A DNA stretch of 64,000 nt, taken from Euphorbia lathyris (taxonomy: Eukaryota; Streptophyta; Magnoliopsida; Malpighiales; Euphorbiaceae). The stretch covers positions 20,118,501 to 20,182,500 of the forward strand of contig NC_088916.1 of assembly GCF_963576675.1 (NCBI RefSeq), given 5' to 3'. This document shows positions 43,701-53,835 of this stretch, in pieces. A model generated the notes under the pieces. That model was not told the DNA's origin. It was given only the letters and a program-made list of their open reading frames with translations, and made no database searches. Positions within the stretch are counted from its first letter, which is position 1. Each line of letters opens with the position of its first letter. The position numbers and the translations under genes were made by a program.

Positions 43701-45237
43701 TAAAGAAAATACAACAGCATTACATCAGAGGATGCTTGGGATTTCGAAACTCTATTTAATAACTGCAATTCAATTTGGTTGGCTTGACTTGATTTACATG
43801 TGCTAGTCTGCCCAAGGCGCCAAGTAAAGCGTTTTGTTGATCTCAGTTCTGATGAGGTTAGTGATCTATGGTCCGTGGCACAGAAAATTGGCGGTCGGCT
43901 TGAGAGCTACCACCAAGCAACCTCGCTCACATTTACAATCCAAGTAAGATTCCGTTTTTTATACTCCATTTTCTTTAATCTGATGATCATTTTGCCATTG
44001 TTGTTTCTGGTATTTCTATATATACATGAGTAGTTGTTTCAATAAGACAGATGTTCAATGTTGGGGTAATTTTGTTCACTCCATATGCAATAAATAGCAC
44101 AAAGTAAGAACTTTACCCGCTATAAAAGTTTGACCCCAGAAAGAGATTGGAACGGAAATCCCGGTTTAAGGCTGTTAGTGCGGTTGGCTTACATGGAAGT
44201 GGTGGAAAATGCCGGTCCGAGGGTTACCCGCGATTGGTAATGGTATAACGAGAAGAGGGTTAGGGAGACAAAGTTACGCTCTGGGTGGGTAGCGCAGCGC
44301 ATCTGTTTCTGGTACAGAGGCGACGAGGGTGCTATGTGTAAGGGGTTGAGTTTGGCCATAAGCAAACTCAACCCCAAGCATTGGCAAAGCTACGAGGAAG
44401 CTTCGACAAGGAGTGGTGAATGGTACATATCAACATACGCTGACAGTGGAGGCCAAGTTGGTATAAGAAACACTATAGGGGACATGGACTACTTTCGCGT
44501 TGGATCTCTACCCCACTGGGTCAATAGTCGGTACTGGTTTAAGTGATCCACCCTAGTCCATTAGGGAATAGAAGAGTTGGGTATTCGGCCTTCGTGAAAG
44601 GATGCGAATGTCTCCATAGGGTAGACAAACGCATTGACCTAGCCCCGTGACACTATGCAATTAAAAGCATCATGATTACATTGTCGTCTCCGTTTCTTTT
44701 TGCGCTTTTGACTACGAATAGAGATGCATCATTTTCTTAATCTTCATTGCTTGGCTAGAAAGGACATATTACTCCAGCAACTATGCAACTCAATCTATGA
44801 CCCTTAATCAGTTCTTTCGTGCCCTCATTTTTACGTGACGATACACTAACAGCTAACGACTTGAGGCATATTTTATAGTTTTAGATACAGTATATATCAT
44901 GTAACTAACAAAATGAGATATGTTTGTTCATGTATTAGGATGGTCCCGAGGCAGGACAGACTGTGGCTCATGTTCATATCCACATTCTTCCGAGGAAAGG
45001 CGGTGATTTTCAGAACAATGACGAGATCTATGACGCAGTAAGTTGAAACATTTCATTGAAATTAAACTTTTTATGCAGTTGGAACTCTGAATTGATGGTA
45101 TTTGGTGTGGTTGAGATTGATGGGATGGGAAGGAGAAGGAATTGAAAGAGAAGTTGGATTTAGATAAGGAAAGGAAGGATAGAAGCATGGAGGAGATGGC
45201 TCAAGAGGCAGCTCAATATAGATCACTTTTCCTCTAA
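40735..45237 (+). CDS. FHIT: Bis(5'-adenosyl)-triphosphatase, FHIT-type HIT hydrolase
   Basis: Coding exons: 40735-40843, 42873-42875, 43798-43943, 44939-45037 and about 45133-45237, giving 153 residues (human FHIT has 147). It shows [40 protein letters not shown] and the histidine triad [14 protein letters not shown] (H97, H99 and H101; the middle one is the nucleophile in this family), with a charged C-terminal helix ending in QYRSLFL. It cleaves Ap3A and related dinucleotides in the cytosol or organelles. The Gly-His junction (residues 37-38) requires the 3-nt exon and the AT-AC intron listed next. The last acceptor is uncertain (45132 or three bases later); the better-looking AG at 45113 would give an early stop. 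Introns total about 4 kb and carry three transposons and an unidentified insert. Confidence 0.9.
40990..41873. mobile_element. hAT-like non-autonomous element in FHIT intron
   Basis: A 7-bp direct repeat GCAGCAT flanks it (40983-40989 and 41874-41880). The ends GGGCGTATACAGG and CCTGTATTCGCCACTG are inverted with few mismatches, and sub-terminal G and C runs (14 C at 41834-41847) pair with GGGGGGCCTGGGG. The interior has four tandem-like phrases of the type GGCTTGTTAGGCCT...AAATCC(A)AATTTC (41470-41730). Confidence 0.75.
41946..42799. mobile_element. PIF/Harbinger-like MITE in FHIT intron
   Basis: GGGGGCGTTTGGTTCA at the left and a C-rich end (AAAACCCCC) at the right, flanked by TAA on both sides (41943-41945, 42800-42802), the usual target of PIF/Harbinger elements. 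A second GTTTGGTTCAAATAGGGAA phrase lies at 42090. The purine-rich arm (AAAGGAAAGGAATAAG) pairs with the CCCTTTCCCTTACCCTTTCC arm. Confidence 0.75.
42873..42875 (+). other. Candidate 3-nt micro-exon (GTC) of FHIT
   Basis: TTTTCTTTGCAG|GTC|ATATCCTTTT: a strong U2-type acceptor is followed after three bases by a perfect U12-type donor. The three bases complete Gly37 (G+GT) and start His38 (C+AT), giving PVVSGHVLVCP, which matches the PVVPGHVLVCP of animal FHIT. Leaving them out keeps the frame but would change Gly-His to Asp and pair a GT donor with an AC acceptor. Confidence 0.7.
42876..43797 (+). other. U12-type AT-AC intron of FHIT
   Basis: The 5' site ATATCCTTTT matches the minor-spliceosome consensus fully. 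The 3' end GGCTTGACTTGATTTAC has a CTTGAC branch-point match with the branch A at 43787, ten bases from the AC end, the usual U12 distance. There is no polypyrimidine tract and no AG at the boundary, which rules out an ordinary acceptor there. The intron is 922 bp and holds a 576-bp MITE. Confidence 0.82.
43088..43663. mobile_element. MITE in the U12 intron, GGCGC-type terminal repeats
   Basis: CCCAGTTGTTAAAGGCGC at the left and GGCGCGCCTTTAACAACTG at the right are inverted. The flanks CAATGTGC and TAATGTGT share six of eight bases. It belongs to the same family as 25539-26171 by TIR and by AAGGCGCACC / GGTGCAACGC sub-terminal words. Confidence 0.75.
44094..44690 (+). pseudogene. Unidentified coding-like, GC-richer insert in FHIT intron
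   Basis: One frame is open from 44094 to TAA 44544-44546 except for TAA at 44238-44240, about 150 codons. The codon composition is rich in Trp, Arg, Gly and Glu (for example [19 protein letters not shown] and [15 protein letters not shown]), quite unlike the AT-driven random ORFs nearby. The 140 bases after the stop form several short stems (CCCTAG..TTAGGG, CCATAGGGT). It is not an FHIT exon: including it would disrupt a protein that is complete without it. I recognise no family. Its isolated, protein-like, structured-3'-end character would fit an old captured cDNA, for example from an RNA virus, or a host gene fragment; this is speculative. Confidence 0.45.
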
Positions 45238-46136
45238 TTTTACTATCAGACTCCCCCGTCGAGAAAGAGAACTAATCCGAAGGCAAAAGGTCGAGAAACT
45301 CAACGCCATTATCCTTGAAGATGAACTTGGAGTTGGGAGTCGGGCCTTCTTTTCGCATTATGGTGAAAAATTGGATTCAATTGTCAACTGGAGACATTAT
45401 TTAAAGACAATATGTTTTGGAGAAAATTGAATGTATAAAGGTATCCTTGTGAAGTAGTTTTATTTATCTAAGTATCTAAATCCCTATTTTTCCGTTATTT
45501 TTTACTTTGAAAACGTCATATTTACCTCCTAATCTTGCTTAAATTGACTTATTAAATCTCGCAACTTTCTTACTTGGTATATTTATAATTTGTTGGGTAT
45601 TAATTTATCCAAAATCTCCCCTTGTCTTGTCATATTGATTTTATAGAATAAATTGATCATTTTAAGTTAGTTTAGGGAGTAAATATAATATTTTAAAAAT
45701 ATATATCGGACAATTGACAATTCTAGACCATTACATGGAGATAGAAATGTATAAGGCTTTCTAAGTATGTATATTTATTTCTTTTTGTAACGAATTAGAT
45801 CTAATGAGAATGAGTTAATATACCTACTTGGCATATTTATTTATTTTTTGTTTAGGTTCTTAATGTAATTTTTTTCAATTTTATCCTGAGTTTAGTATTA
45901 ATTACTTTTTTTCATTTTAAGCTTTCGAGGTAAAAAAAATGATATAATTTAATGAATCTTATGAAAAATAAGAATTATTAATAAAGAGAAATAGATGACA
46001 TTTTTGTTTGTTTTTTTATAAATTTAATACAAATTAATTATTTTCTTAATATATGTAATTTGATCAAATGTGACAAATAATATGAATAAGATAAATTTAA
46101 ATTAGATTAATTGGTTATAAATTAGTTTGATTAATG
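45238..46136. other. 3' flank of FHIT and AT-rich DNA
   Basis: About 45238-45430 is less AT-rich and is probably the 3' untranslated region. From 45450 to 46136 I see only AT-rich DNA with no coding potential. Confidence 0.4.
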
Positions 46137-47170
46137 GGATAAGGTATCAAAATAGTTCTAAGGTTTTTTGGGAAGTACCAATTTAGGCTCAACGTTCAAA
46201 ATAGCACCAATATAGGCTTAACGTTTACAAAATAATATCAATTTAGGCTTAACGTTTACAATATAGCATCAATTTAGGCCTCACGTATAAAATAGCACCA
46301 ATATAAGCTTAACGTTTACAAAAGAATATGAATTTAAGCTTAAAGTTTACAAAATATATACAATTTAAGCTAAACGTCATAATTAAATTAAGGGACAATT
46401 ACAAAACTAGCACCTTTTAAGGTGTTAGTTTTCTTTTCTAACTCATTTTGAAAAACTCACCAAAACTAACACATTTTATTAACAAAATTCTAACATTGCC
46501 CTCATCTCTAACCTTATTATAACGTTGTCTTTCCCCCCATTCTCTCTCTCTCTCTCTATCTCTCTAAAGAACAAATCAATTTACAGACTACAAATAACAA
46601 TCAATCTAACCCACAGTTTGTGCTTCGAGATTTTATACAATCATGTAAGTTTTTCATTTGTTTTTGGTTTTATTTAAGTTTTGTCAATTCATGGATAAGA
46701 TGTAGCATTTTGTTTCTCTAAAACCCAGTATATATTGTTTCTGTTGCCTTTTCATGTTATTCATGGTCGTGCGAAACCTAAAAACAGTGACATTGTTGTA
46801 GGAAGATGCATTTGGGTTGGAACATCATTCTGCGATTTTTTCCAGAAAGGGTCGATATCCGTCGATATCTTATGAATATCGACATACATATCTGCGTCGA
46901 TAGCTGATGAATATCGACATATATCGTCCTACGTTAAACGGATTTTCTATGCTAAATCATAAGATTCAAACACAAAACACAGATAAGAACAATATTTTTA
47001 TATTTTTATATTCTAACAAAGAAAAAAAGTACATAAAACATCAAAAAATGAACAAAAACACAATAAAACATAACAGACAAACACAAAACACATAAACAAA
47101 AGAGACACAAACACAAAACACATAATAACAAAAGTACATAAACATTAAAAAAAAACAAAAATTACATAAA

Positions 47171-49065
47171 CTAAACATCAGCATATCCTCCTTCATATGT
47201 ACTCAATCCCTCGTGTCCCTCATTTTCCATGCCTTCATCCTCTTGCTCCTCTTGCCCCTTTTCCACCTCTTTCCCCTTTGCAACCTCTTGCCCCTTTTCC
47301 TCCTCTTGCCCCTTTTCCAAATCGGTAAACACTTGGTCATAATTACACGGCAGACCATCCACATGGTTTACTAGATGTTCATACCATGAGCTTTCTTTCT
47401 CCATGTCTTCAGCTGTAAGTTGCGTGGCATTTGGTTTTATACCCGACTAAAAAATACAAATGTACAAATAAACAAGTCAGTCAAATGTATAGCACAATAG
47501 TGACACATATAGGCACAATGACTGGTCAACTTACTTCAAATATGGCTAGAACTTTGGGCAATTTAGCGATACCGGTCTTTTTTCATCGTAGCCATCGTGG
47601 AATGTGAGTGCCTTTCTTCTCATACCATGCGTGGGTGACATCCCATACTTCGAGCAACCAAGCAGGTGACAAAGTTCCAATTCATTATTTATGCATACTA
47701 CCAACATTTCTAGTATACAGAATATACACACATCATACCTGAAATACGTGTGCAAAACCATATAGGTTGTATGAGACACGGTTAGTCCTAAAATGATCCC
47801 TATGAGCGACCAATTGATCGATTCGGTCTTTTCCACCAATTATCCCATTAACAAGAGACCTGTAGGTCACATCCCAGCCCAAAACCCCCAATGGGAACTC
47901 GTTAAACAATGTTGGAAATTCAGCAAGTTCCAACACCCAAGGAAGAGCTTGTTTCGCGGCAGTGTTATCCAACACACAGCCAATGACAAAATACAACATG
48001 GCAAATGAAACTGCATCCTGATCAGATTCATTCTTCCAAACAGTTTGCAGCATAATTGTGTTCACGTCTTTAAAGGTTGGTGTAGGGATGCCTGGAAAAA
48101 ACTTATTCCTAAATCTATATGGCTTATTTATCGCACTAAACCTTTCGGTAAATGCTTCCATGTCTCCAAACCATAACCCACTTAGGAGTCCAAACTCCCA
48201 ATCCCCAAATCTTAACTCAACACCTCTAACTTTGAAGCAAAGCTCCTTGGGTTTGAGGTCTTCACGTATGATCTCCCTTGTTAAAAGGGTATGACAGAGG
48301 ACTCCTGCAAATACTGTATTGGTCATATCCAAATACTGTCTGAAGCAACTCTTCCTAAATAGATTTACTTGGTTTGGTGTTAACACGTCCTTTATATGTT
48401 TTGATGCTTCTAGGTTACACCTAACTATGATGACGCTTTCCGTTCCAAATGCTTGTTTGTATTTATATTCAGATTTTTTCTTGGTTTTCTTCTTCGAAGG
48501 AGAGCCATGCTCATCTCTCTTCCTCTTGTCTGCACGATCATGCTGAAATTTATTGTAGACATATCATCAGGGAATATACAATTAAGCTAATTATAACGTT
48601 GAGCTAGAATGAGCTAGTATGCTAAAATAAGAGAGTTATCGACAATTAGGTCGTCGATATAAATGTTCTATCGACAATAGATCGTCGATATGAATGTTCT
48701 ATCGGCAATAGATTGTCCATATGAATATTCTATCAACAATTAGCTCGACGATATGAATGTTCTATCGGCAATAGATTGTCGATATGGATGTTCTATCAGC
48801 CATTAGGCTGTCTATATCTATATATTATCTACAATTAGGTTGCCGATAGAACATACGTATCGGCGCATTTCAACCAAACCGAATGACTTCCTAACACCAG
48901 ACGAACCCAGATAAAGCCTAACACCAGAAGAAGTAAACGAAACGAAACGAAAAATTCCTTCTCAAACCCAACAAATGTACATACAAATAAAGTCAAGTTA
49001 TTTACCCTCTTTTTCGTCCTTCCTTCTGAATTCGATTCGTTGTCTGAGCTTCGTGTTCTCGCCAT
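47171..49065 (-). pseudogene. DUF1985-domain gene of the MULE, damaged
   Basis: Minus-strand exon 1 (49006-49065) encodes MARTRSSDNESNSEGRTKKR. A good GTAAAT donor joins in frame to exon 2 (47739-48542), which has a Lys/Arg-rich nuclear-type stretch (KKKTKKKSEYKYKQAFG) and a DUF1985 domain: CFKVRGVELRFGDWEFGLLS, GLWFGD, AMLYFVIGCVL and YNLYGFAHVFQ. The next coding part (47546-47668, WLLEVWDVTHAWYEKKG) has a TGA in frame and no good acceptor. An acidic EKGQEE-rich end is at 47171-47404. DUF1985 genes accompany Ulp1-protease genes in plant MULEs; here no protease part is visible. The function in the element is unknown. Confidence 0.72.
48638..48835. repeat. 31-32 bp tandem repeat in intron 1 of the MULE gene
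   Basis: About six units of the form TATCG(A/G)CAATAGATCG(T)CGATATGAATGTTC. Each contains short palindromes (ATCGTCGAT, GACGATATG). Related CGTCGATATC...GAATATCGACAT words recur at 46847-46925 near the other end of the element. Confidence 0.8.
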
Positions 49066-49895
49066 GTCCACTCGAAGTAACAGAGATTCGCCGGATGAAA
49101 TGTACAGAATCGGGCAATGAATCGCCGGAAAGTTAGAGAGAGGAATAGCGGGGTGTTAGGTTAGAGAGATGGAAGTTCGAATGTTAAAGAGCGGGGAGCG
49201 GAGTGTTAGAGACAAGGGCAAGGTTGGAATTTAGTTAATGAAATGTGTTAGTTTTGGTGAGTTTTTCAAAAGGAGTTATAAAAGAAAACTAACCACTTAA
49301 AAGGTGCTAGTTTTGTAATTGTCCCTTAAATTAATCATATTATATTCTTTTCCTATTAACTTTATATGTTATCTTTTTATTTAGTTATATTCTTTTATTT
49401 ATTATAATACAATTAATTAGTGTTCTTACCCATTAAGATCTTATATTTGTTTTTCATCAATAATTCCACGACTATTAAATTTCATTGATCATGTAATATA
49501 TGCAAACTAAAAGTAATTGAATATCCACAATATTTCGAACACTGACATGTATCAATACTTTTAGTTTGCATATATTACACGAGCCATGGAATTTAGGAGT
49601 AATGGAATGGTTGATGAAAAACAAATATAAGGTTTTAATTGGCAAGAATACTAATTAATTGTATTATAATAAATAAGAAAATAGAACTAAATAAAAAGAT
49701 AACATATAAAGTTAATAGGAAAAGAATATAATATGGTTAATTTAATTGTGACGTTTAGTTTAAATTGGATATATTTTGTAAACGTTAAGTTTAAATTTAT
49801 TTTATAAACGTTAAGCCTATATTGGTGCTATTTTGAATATTAAGCCTAAATTGGTACTTCCCCAAAAACCTTAGGCCTATTTTGGTACCTTATTC

Positions 49896-50380
49896 AAGGC
49901 ATAACATTCATTTGGCTCTCCAAACTAAAGTATCAAGGTCAATTGAGACAGTAAACTATCAAATCATCAATAAGGTTTCTGAACTAAAAAAACAAAAAAA
50001 CATCAATTGAATCCACATCCTAAAACAATTATTACGCTGAACAGTTTCAGATCCTTCTCCTTAAACTCGTTTGAGCCAATACCATGTTAGATAATCACAA
50101 TTTCTGATTTTAAAATAGGACAAAGACTCAAATTTACGACTTTTGCTTAACTAGACACCTAGCATATAATTTTTTAAAATCCTAATTCACTTTCAAGTTT
50201 TAGTTTAGAGAATTAATTAAATACTACACCTTAATTCAATGCATTGTTTACACCTTTGTCAATGCATACTTCTTCTTGATAACTACAATTTTAGATGCTC
50301 AAGTTAATTTTAGTTGAATTACATTATTTTGTTTATTTAGTCAAAATAACAATTAACAATTTACATTGTAATGCTACTAC
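49896..50380. other. AT-rich intergenic DNA
   Basis: Nothing gene-like. AATTGAGACAGTAAACTATCAA and similar MITE-type phrases occur near 49930-50000. Confidence 0.35.
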
Positions 50381-51017
50381 TACGGGTGCAAACGAGCCGA
50401 ACAAGGGCAGGTTCAGCTCGGCTCGAGAAATTCAGAGATCAGGTTCGGCTCGAGTTCAACATAGGTTCTGCTCAAACTCGTCGCGTTTTGAATTTTTTCT
50501 TTTGAAAAAGTTTTGAATATACTTAATTATACCTGATTAACAATTTATTATCTAAAACCAGCCTTCTAATGAAGGTATACCAAATTTAACTCCAAAAAAC
50601 AAATATGACATACAATCTATAACAAATTTAAACATAGTAATAAGATTAAACAAATATAAAATCTAACAAATTCGAATTTAACATAGTTTACAACCATATA
50701 GTTTCAAATTGAGTTTTGGATCAAACATTTATGTGTGGTTCAAACTTACTAATTAAAAAAACTAATAAAAAAATTACAAAATTAAAATGTATTTAAATTA
50801 AAAAAATAAAAATCAATAATATATATATTTATATATATATAATATTATTATTAAAAAAACTCTTGAGCCTGTTCACGAGTTTTCAAGCTGAACCCAAGAA
50901 AACTCACACTCGGACTCATTAATGCTCGAGCCAATCTCGAACTCAAGCCGAGCCCAATCGATCCAAACTTTGACCGAGCCGAACTCGATCAGTTTGCGAA
51001 CTAGATAGGTTCCCCTA
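50381..51017. mobile_element. hAT-like MITE with GAGCCGA-rich ends
   Basis: An exact 8-bp duplication GCTACTAC (50373-50380 and 51018-51025) flanks the 637-bp element. The left end is TACGGGTGCAAACGAGCCGA and the right end has GACCGAGCCGAACTCGATCA up to TTCCCCTA. Sub-terminal CGGCTCGAG words on the left pair with CTCGAGCC / AAGCCGAGCCC on the right; the centre is AT-rich. Confidence 0.85.
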
Positions 51018-51466
51018 GCTACTACATTCTTCTATCAATTATATAATTTTACATTTTCAATATTAATTACACCATAAAATAATAATAAAAATACATTCAT
51101 CAAGCTATGAACAACACAGCATATAACAAAATTTCATTTCTACCATAAATGAAATTCCTCTACAATCATCAAATTAAACAAAACATAGAAACCACCAATA
51201 TTATCCAAACATGTCATTTTCTAAAATTAAATGTTATTTTACCATTTATTGAACATGTCATATGCTACTCAATCTACAAAAGATTTGACAACCAGGATGC
51301 ACTTTAATACCATTTTTTTCTATTTATAGCATCTCAAAGTAAATTGCACATCTAATGAAGAAACTCCAAGTAAATTAGTTGCAATTTCACCCTTACGATA
51401 TCACTAGCAAAGGACGGTAAAAGTTGGTCATCAAAGACGGATCTAGAATTCACCAATAGTGGACGC
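51018..51466. other. AT-rich intergenic DNA
   Basis: No gene seen. 51385-51425 (TTTCACCCTTACGATATCAC...) recurs at 51929-51970 on the far side of element J. Confidence 0.4.
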
Positions 51467-51924
51467 TTTTAAATGCACCACCATAGATCACTGAACTTGT
51501 ATTGTTGTCTCAAAATGATCGCCCAACTTCAATTTGTCTCAGTAAAATCATCCAACTTTGAGTTTTATCTCAATTAGATCACTCCGACGATTTCAGTAAT
51601 AAACTTAGATCTCTGACCGAAACGAAGCATGGCATCCTCGTATGCAGCACCTGATTGTCACGTATCAGCTATTATGAAAAAAACACAAAATTTAAATTTG
51701 TTTCATAAAAATAACTAACACGTGGCCGCCACATGTCGTTTTATTCAGAGATCTGAGTTGTCCTAGTCATGGCATCATTCTGATGTCTTTTAACCATTAA
51801 AATCACCGAAGTGTCCTAATTGAGACAAAATTCAAAGTTCGAGTGATTTTATTGAAACAAAATAAAGTTGAGTGAACATTTTGAGACAACCATATAAATT
51901 CAGTAATCAATGGTGCATTTAATC
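51467..51924. mobile_element. Foldback MITE J
   Basis: Inverted arms: TTAAATGCACCACCATAGAT with AATCAATGGTGCATTTAA, TTGTCTCAAAATGATCGCCC with AACATTTTGAGACAA, and TCAATTAGATCACTCCGAC with TCGGTG..AATTGAGA. The element is about 458 bp and is bracketed by a 41-bp direct repeat. Confidence 0.7.
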
Positions 51925-52543
51925 CCACTTTCACCCTTACGATGTCACTAGCAAAGGACAGTTAAAGTTACTCATCAGAAACGTAGGACTCACTGATAAG
52001 GGAGTGCTAGGGGGTTAACGGTGCTCAAGCCCCCTCTCGAGAAGCAATCCAAAAACATCCATGCCAAAAGGGTATTTCGTAATGATATGATCCTGAAATC
52101 AGCATATTGATATCAGAAAAGAACCTATCTAAAAAGAGCAATAATATATTCACCTAAATTTATTGCTCACAACAGAATCTCTAACCAAAATTTAATGGAT
52201 CTCAAACCCCTAATTCTATCTTAATCCATGGTCACATCCAATCACAACCCATACTGCAAACATTTTAGAATCAATACATGCTCTTATCCAACATAAGTTG
52301 AATCCTATCATCATAAATAAGCAAAGTGCTTCAATTTCAATGCAAGATATTTGAAGAAACCACATAATACCATATTCGCAAGACAAGACAATAAACTACA
52401 AGAGTTAATCATAAAGATTAAAAACAGTTACCAAATCCTAAACATACCAAAAGGAGATTAAAAAAAGTTACCAAATCCTAAACAAACGATAACCTAGCTT
52501 TTTTTTTACAGATACACAAAATATACCTTATTACAGACTAATC
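51925..52543. other. 3' flank of the GeBP-like gene
   Basis: Downstream of the minus-strand gene; a TTTTTTTTAC run at 52501 and A-rich DNA could include its polyadenylation region. No other gene. Confidence 0.35.
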
Positions 52544-53767
52544 CTACTCAGATTTGTATGCAGCCAACATAAGTTTTGCCTGCTCTAATATCAACTCATT
52601 CCGCTTTATGAACAGCTCTAGCTCAGCCACGTGCATTTTTCTCCACTTCTCTTCCATCTCTGATTTTTTCGCTCCCTCCACCATATCCAGCCCTCTCTTT
52701 ATCACATAATCCTCCATTGATGCTACATCTACACCTCTATCAAACTTAGCAGTCTCTTTTGAGCCGACATGGGTTTCCATTTCGGTTTCCATCCTCTCCG
52801 CCTTTTCACCTTCCTCCATAACTACACTTGATTCTATCTTCGATGGTGCCACGCTCATTGGTGTCGAGCTCTTGCTTCTTCCATAAATTCCTTCGCTGCC
52901 CCATATCTTCTTCGACAAATCAAAAGTTGTTTGATCATGCGGTTTAGAGAATGTTTTATCTTCACCATTTTTCCCTTTCTTTGCATGATTCTCAAATTTC
53001 TTCTTCAACCTCCAAACCTTATCCTTCAACTGGGTCAAAGCAACATCAAAATGCAGTGATTTTTTTATAAAATCATAAAATGCATTCATGTCCTTGGCAG
53101 GATCAAATCCTTTCTTTTCAATAAAATCAATGATACCCTTCAAAAGTACAATTTCATCATCCTCACTCCATAACCGTTGAAATAACAGTTTCTTTGTATC
53201 CTCAGACTTCTCAAAAGCTCCATTGGATTCCGAATCCTTCATCTTTGACCGCTTGGAGTCTTTTGCATCCTTCCCAACTTCACTAACCCACTTTTGAAAT
53301 AACGGTTTCTTTGTATCCTCAGACTTCTCAAAAGCTCCATTGGATTCTGAATCCTTCATCTTTGACCGCTTGGAGTCTTTTGCATCCTTCCCAACTTCAC
53401 TAACCCTCTTGGTAGTACATTTCCCAGGATCAACTGTGGATGCTGAGGTTTTGGATCTAGACTTTGCGCTTTTGGCTGAAGTCCCCTCCATTGGCTTAGA
53501 AGCTATAGGTTTGACTTTCGAGGTCGGAACATCCTCAGATTCAGAATCAGATTCCGTTTCAGAATCGGAATCTGACTCGGGCTTTGCGGAAGAATCTGGC
53601 TTTTTGACAGCTTTCGCAGTTTGGGTTAGTTGAGGTGGTGAAGGAGACCCTTTTTTTTGCATCTGTTCATCTTCAGATGAAGATTCTTCTTCACCACTTG
53701 AGGTAGTTTCCTCTTCTGAAGAAGAAGCCGGAGGGACATCTATAGGAGTTGGGCGTTTTGGAACCAT
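52544..53767 (-). CDS. GeBP/Storekeeper-type DNA-binding protein (DUF573)
   Basis: A single-exon 407-residue protein. Residues 1-100 are acidic and Ser-rich (SSSEEETTSSGEEESSSEDE, SDSDSETESDSESEDV). Residues 120-197 are two consecutive 39-residue repeats starting VSEVGKDAKDSKRSKMKD. The DUF573 DNA-binding domain follows at about 198-290: LWSEDDEIVLLKGIIDFIEK, ALTQLKDKVWRLKKKFENHA and FDLSKKIWG. A Leu-rich C-terminal helix (VAELELFIKRNELILEQAKL) ends it. This is the layout of GLABROUS1 enhancer-binding protein and potato Storekeeper, plant nuclear regulators active in trichome, cytokinin and storage-gene control. Which family member it is cannot be told. The start is the first ATG of the frame, followed by PKRPTPIDVPP, typical for the family. 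Confidence 0.92.
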   Translation of the reverse strand: MVPKRPTPIDVPPASSSEEETTSSGEEESSSEDEQMQKKGSPSPPQLTQTAKAVKKPDSSAKPESDSDSETESDSESEDVPTSKVKPIASKPMEGTSAKSAKSRSKTSASTVDPGKCTTKRVSEVGKDAKDSKRSKMKDSESNGAFEKSEDTKKPLFQKWVSEVGKDAKDSKRSKMKDSESNGAFEKSEDTKKLLFQRLWSEDDEIVLLKGIIDFIEKKGFDPAKDMNAFYDFIKKSLHFDVALTQLKDKVWRLKKKFENHAKKGKNGEDKTFSKPHDQTTFDLSKKIWGSEGIYGRSKSSTPMSVAPSKIESSVVMEEGEKAERMETEMETHVGSKETAKFDRGVDVASMEDYVIKRGLDMVEGAKKSEMEEKWRKMHVAELELFIKRNELILEQAKLMLAAYKSE

Positions 53768-53835
53768 TCACTTTAATGCTACAAAAGAGTATACCAAGAA
53801 AATAAGATTAGGATCAAAAAAGGAAAGAAGAGAAC

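Larger units (their letters stand above)
46392..49325. mobile_element. MULE carrying a DUF1985 gene
   Basis: An exact 9-bp target duplication TTAAATTAA (46383-46391 and 49326-49334) flanks terminal inverted repeats of about 110 bp that begin GGGACAATTACAAAACTAGC and include AACTCACCAAAACTAACACA. Nine-base duplications and long TIRs define Mutator-like elements. There is no transposase; the internal gene is on the minus strand. The 46500-47160 part is AT-rich with CT and ACAAAACACA repeats. Confidence 0.9.
46137..49895. mobile_element. Foldback element A, copy 1, split by a MULE
   Basis: The left arm 46137-46391 and the far right arm (about 49560-49895) are inverted copies with repeated phrases: GGTATCAAAATAG, AAGTACCAATTTAGGC, AATATAGGCTTAACGTTTAC and TATCAATTTAGG. 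The middle (49335-49560) is itself a stem around 49535. A second copy is at 55963-57080. The MULE at 46392-49325 interrupts the left half. Confidence 0.75.

Noticed and set aside
44189..44377. Minus-strand ORF in the FHIT intron insert
   Set aside because: Shadow of the better-looking + frame.
45113..45150. FHIT last-exon acceptor after GGTTGAG
   Set aside because: It looks like a better AG but leads to a stop after about ten codons and loses the conserved [11 protein letters not shown] helix.
48638..48835. Spaced repeats looking like a CRISPR array
   Set aside because: The units are contiguous 31-32 bp tandem repeats with no unique spacers, in a plant transposon intron.
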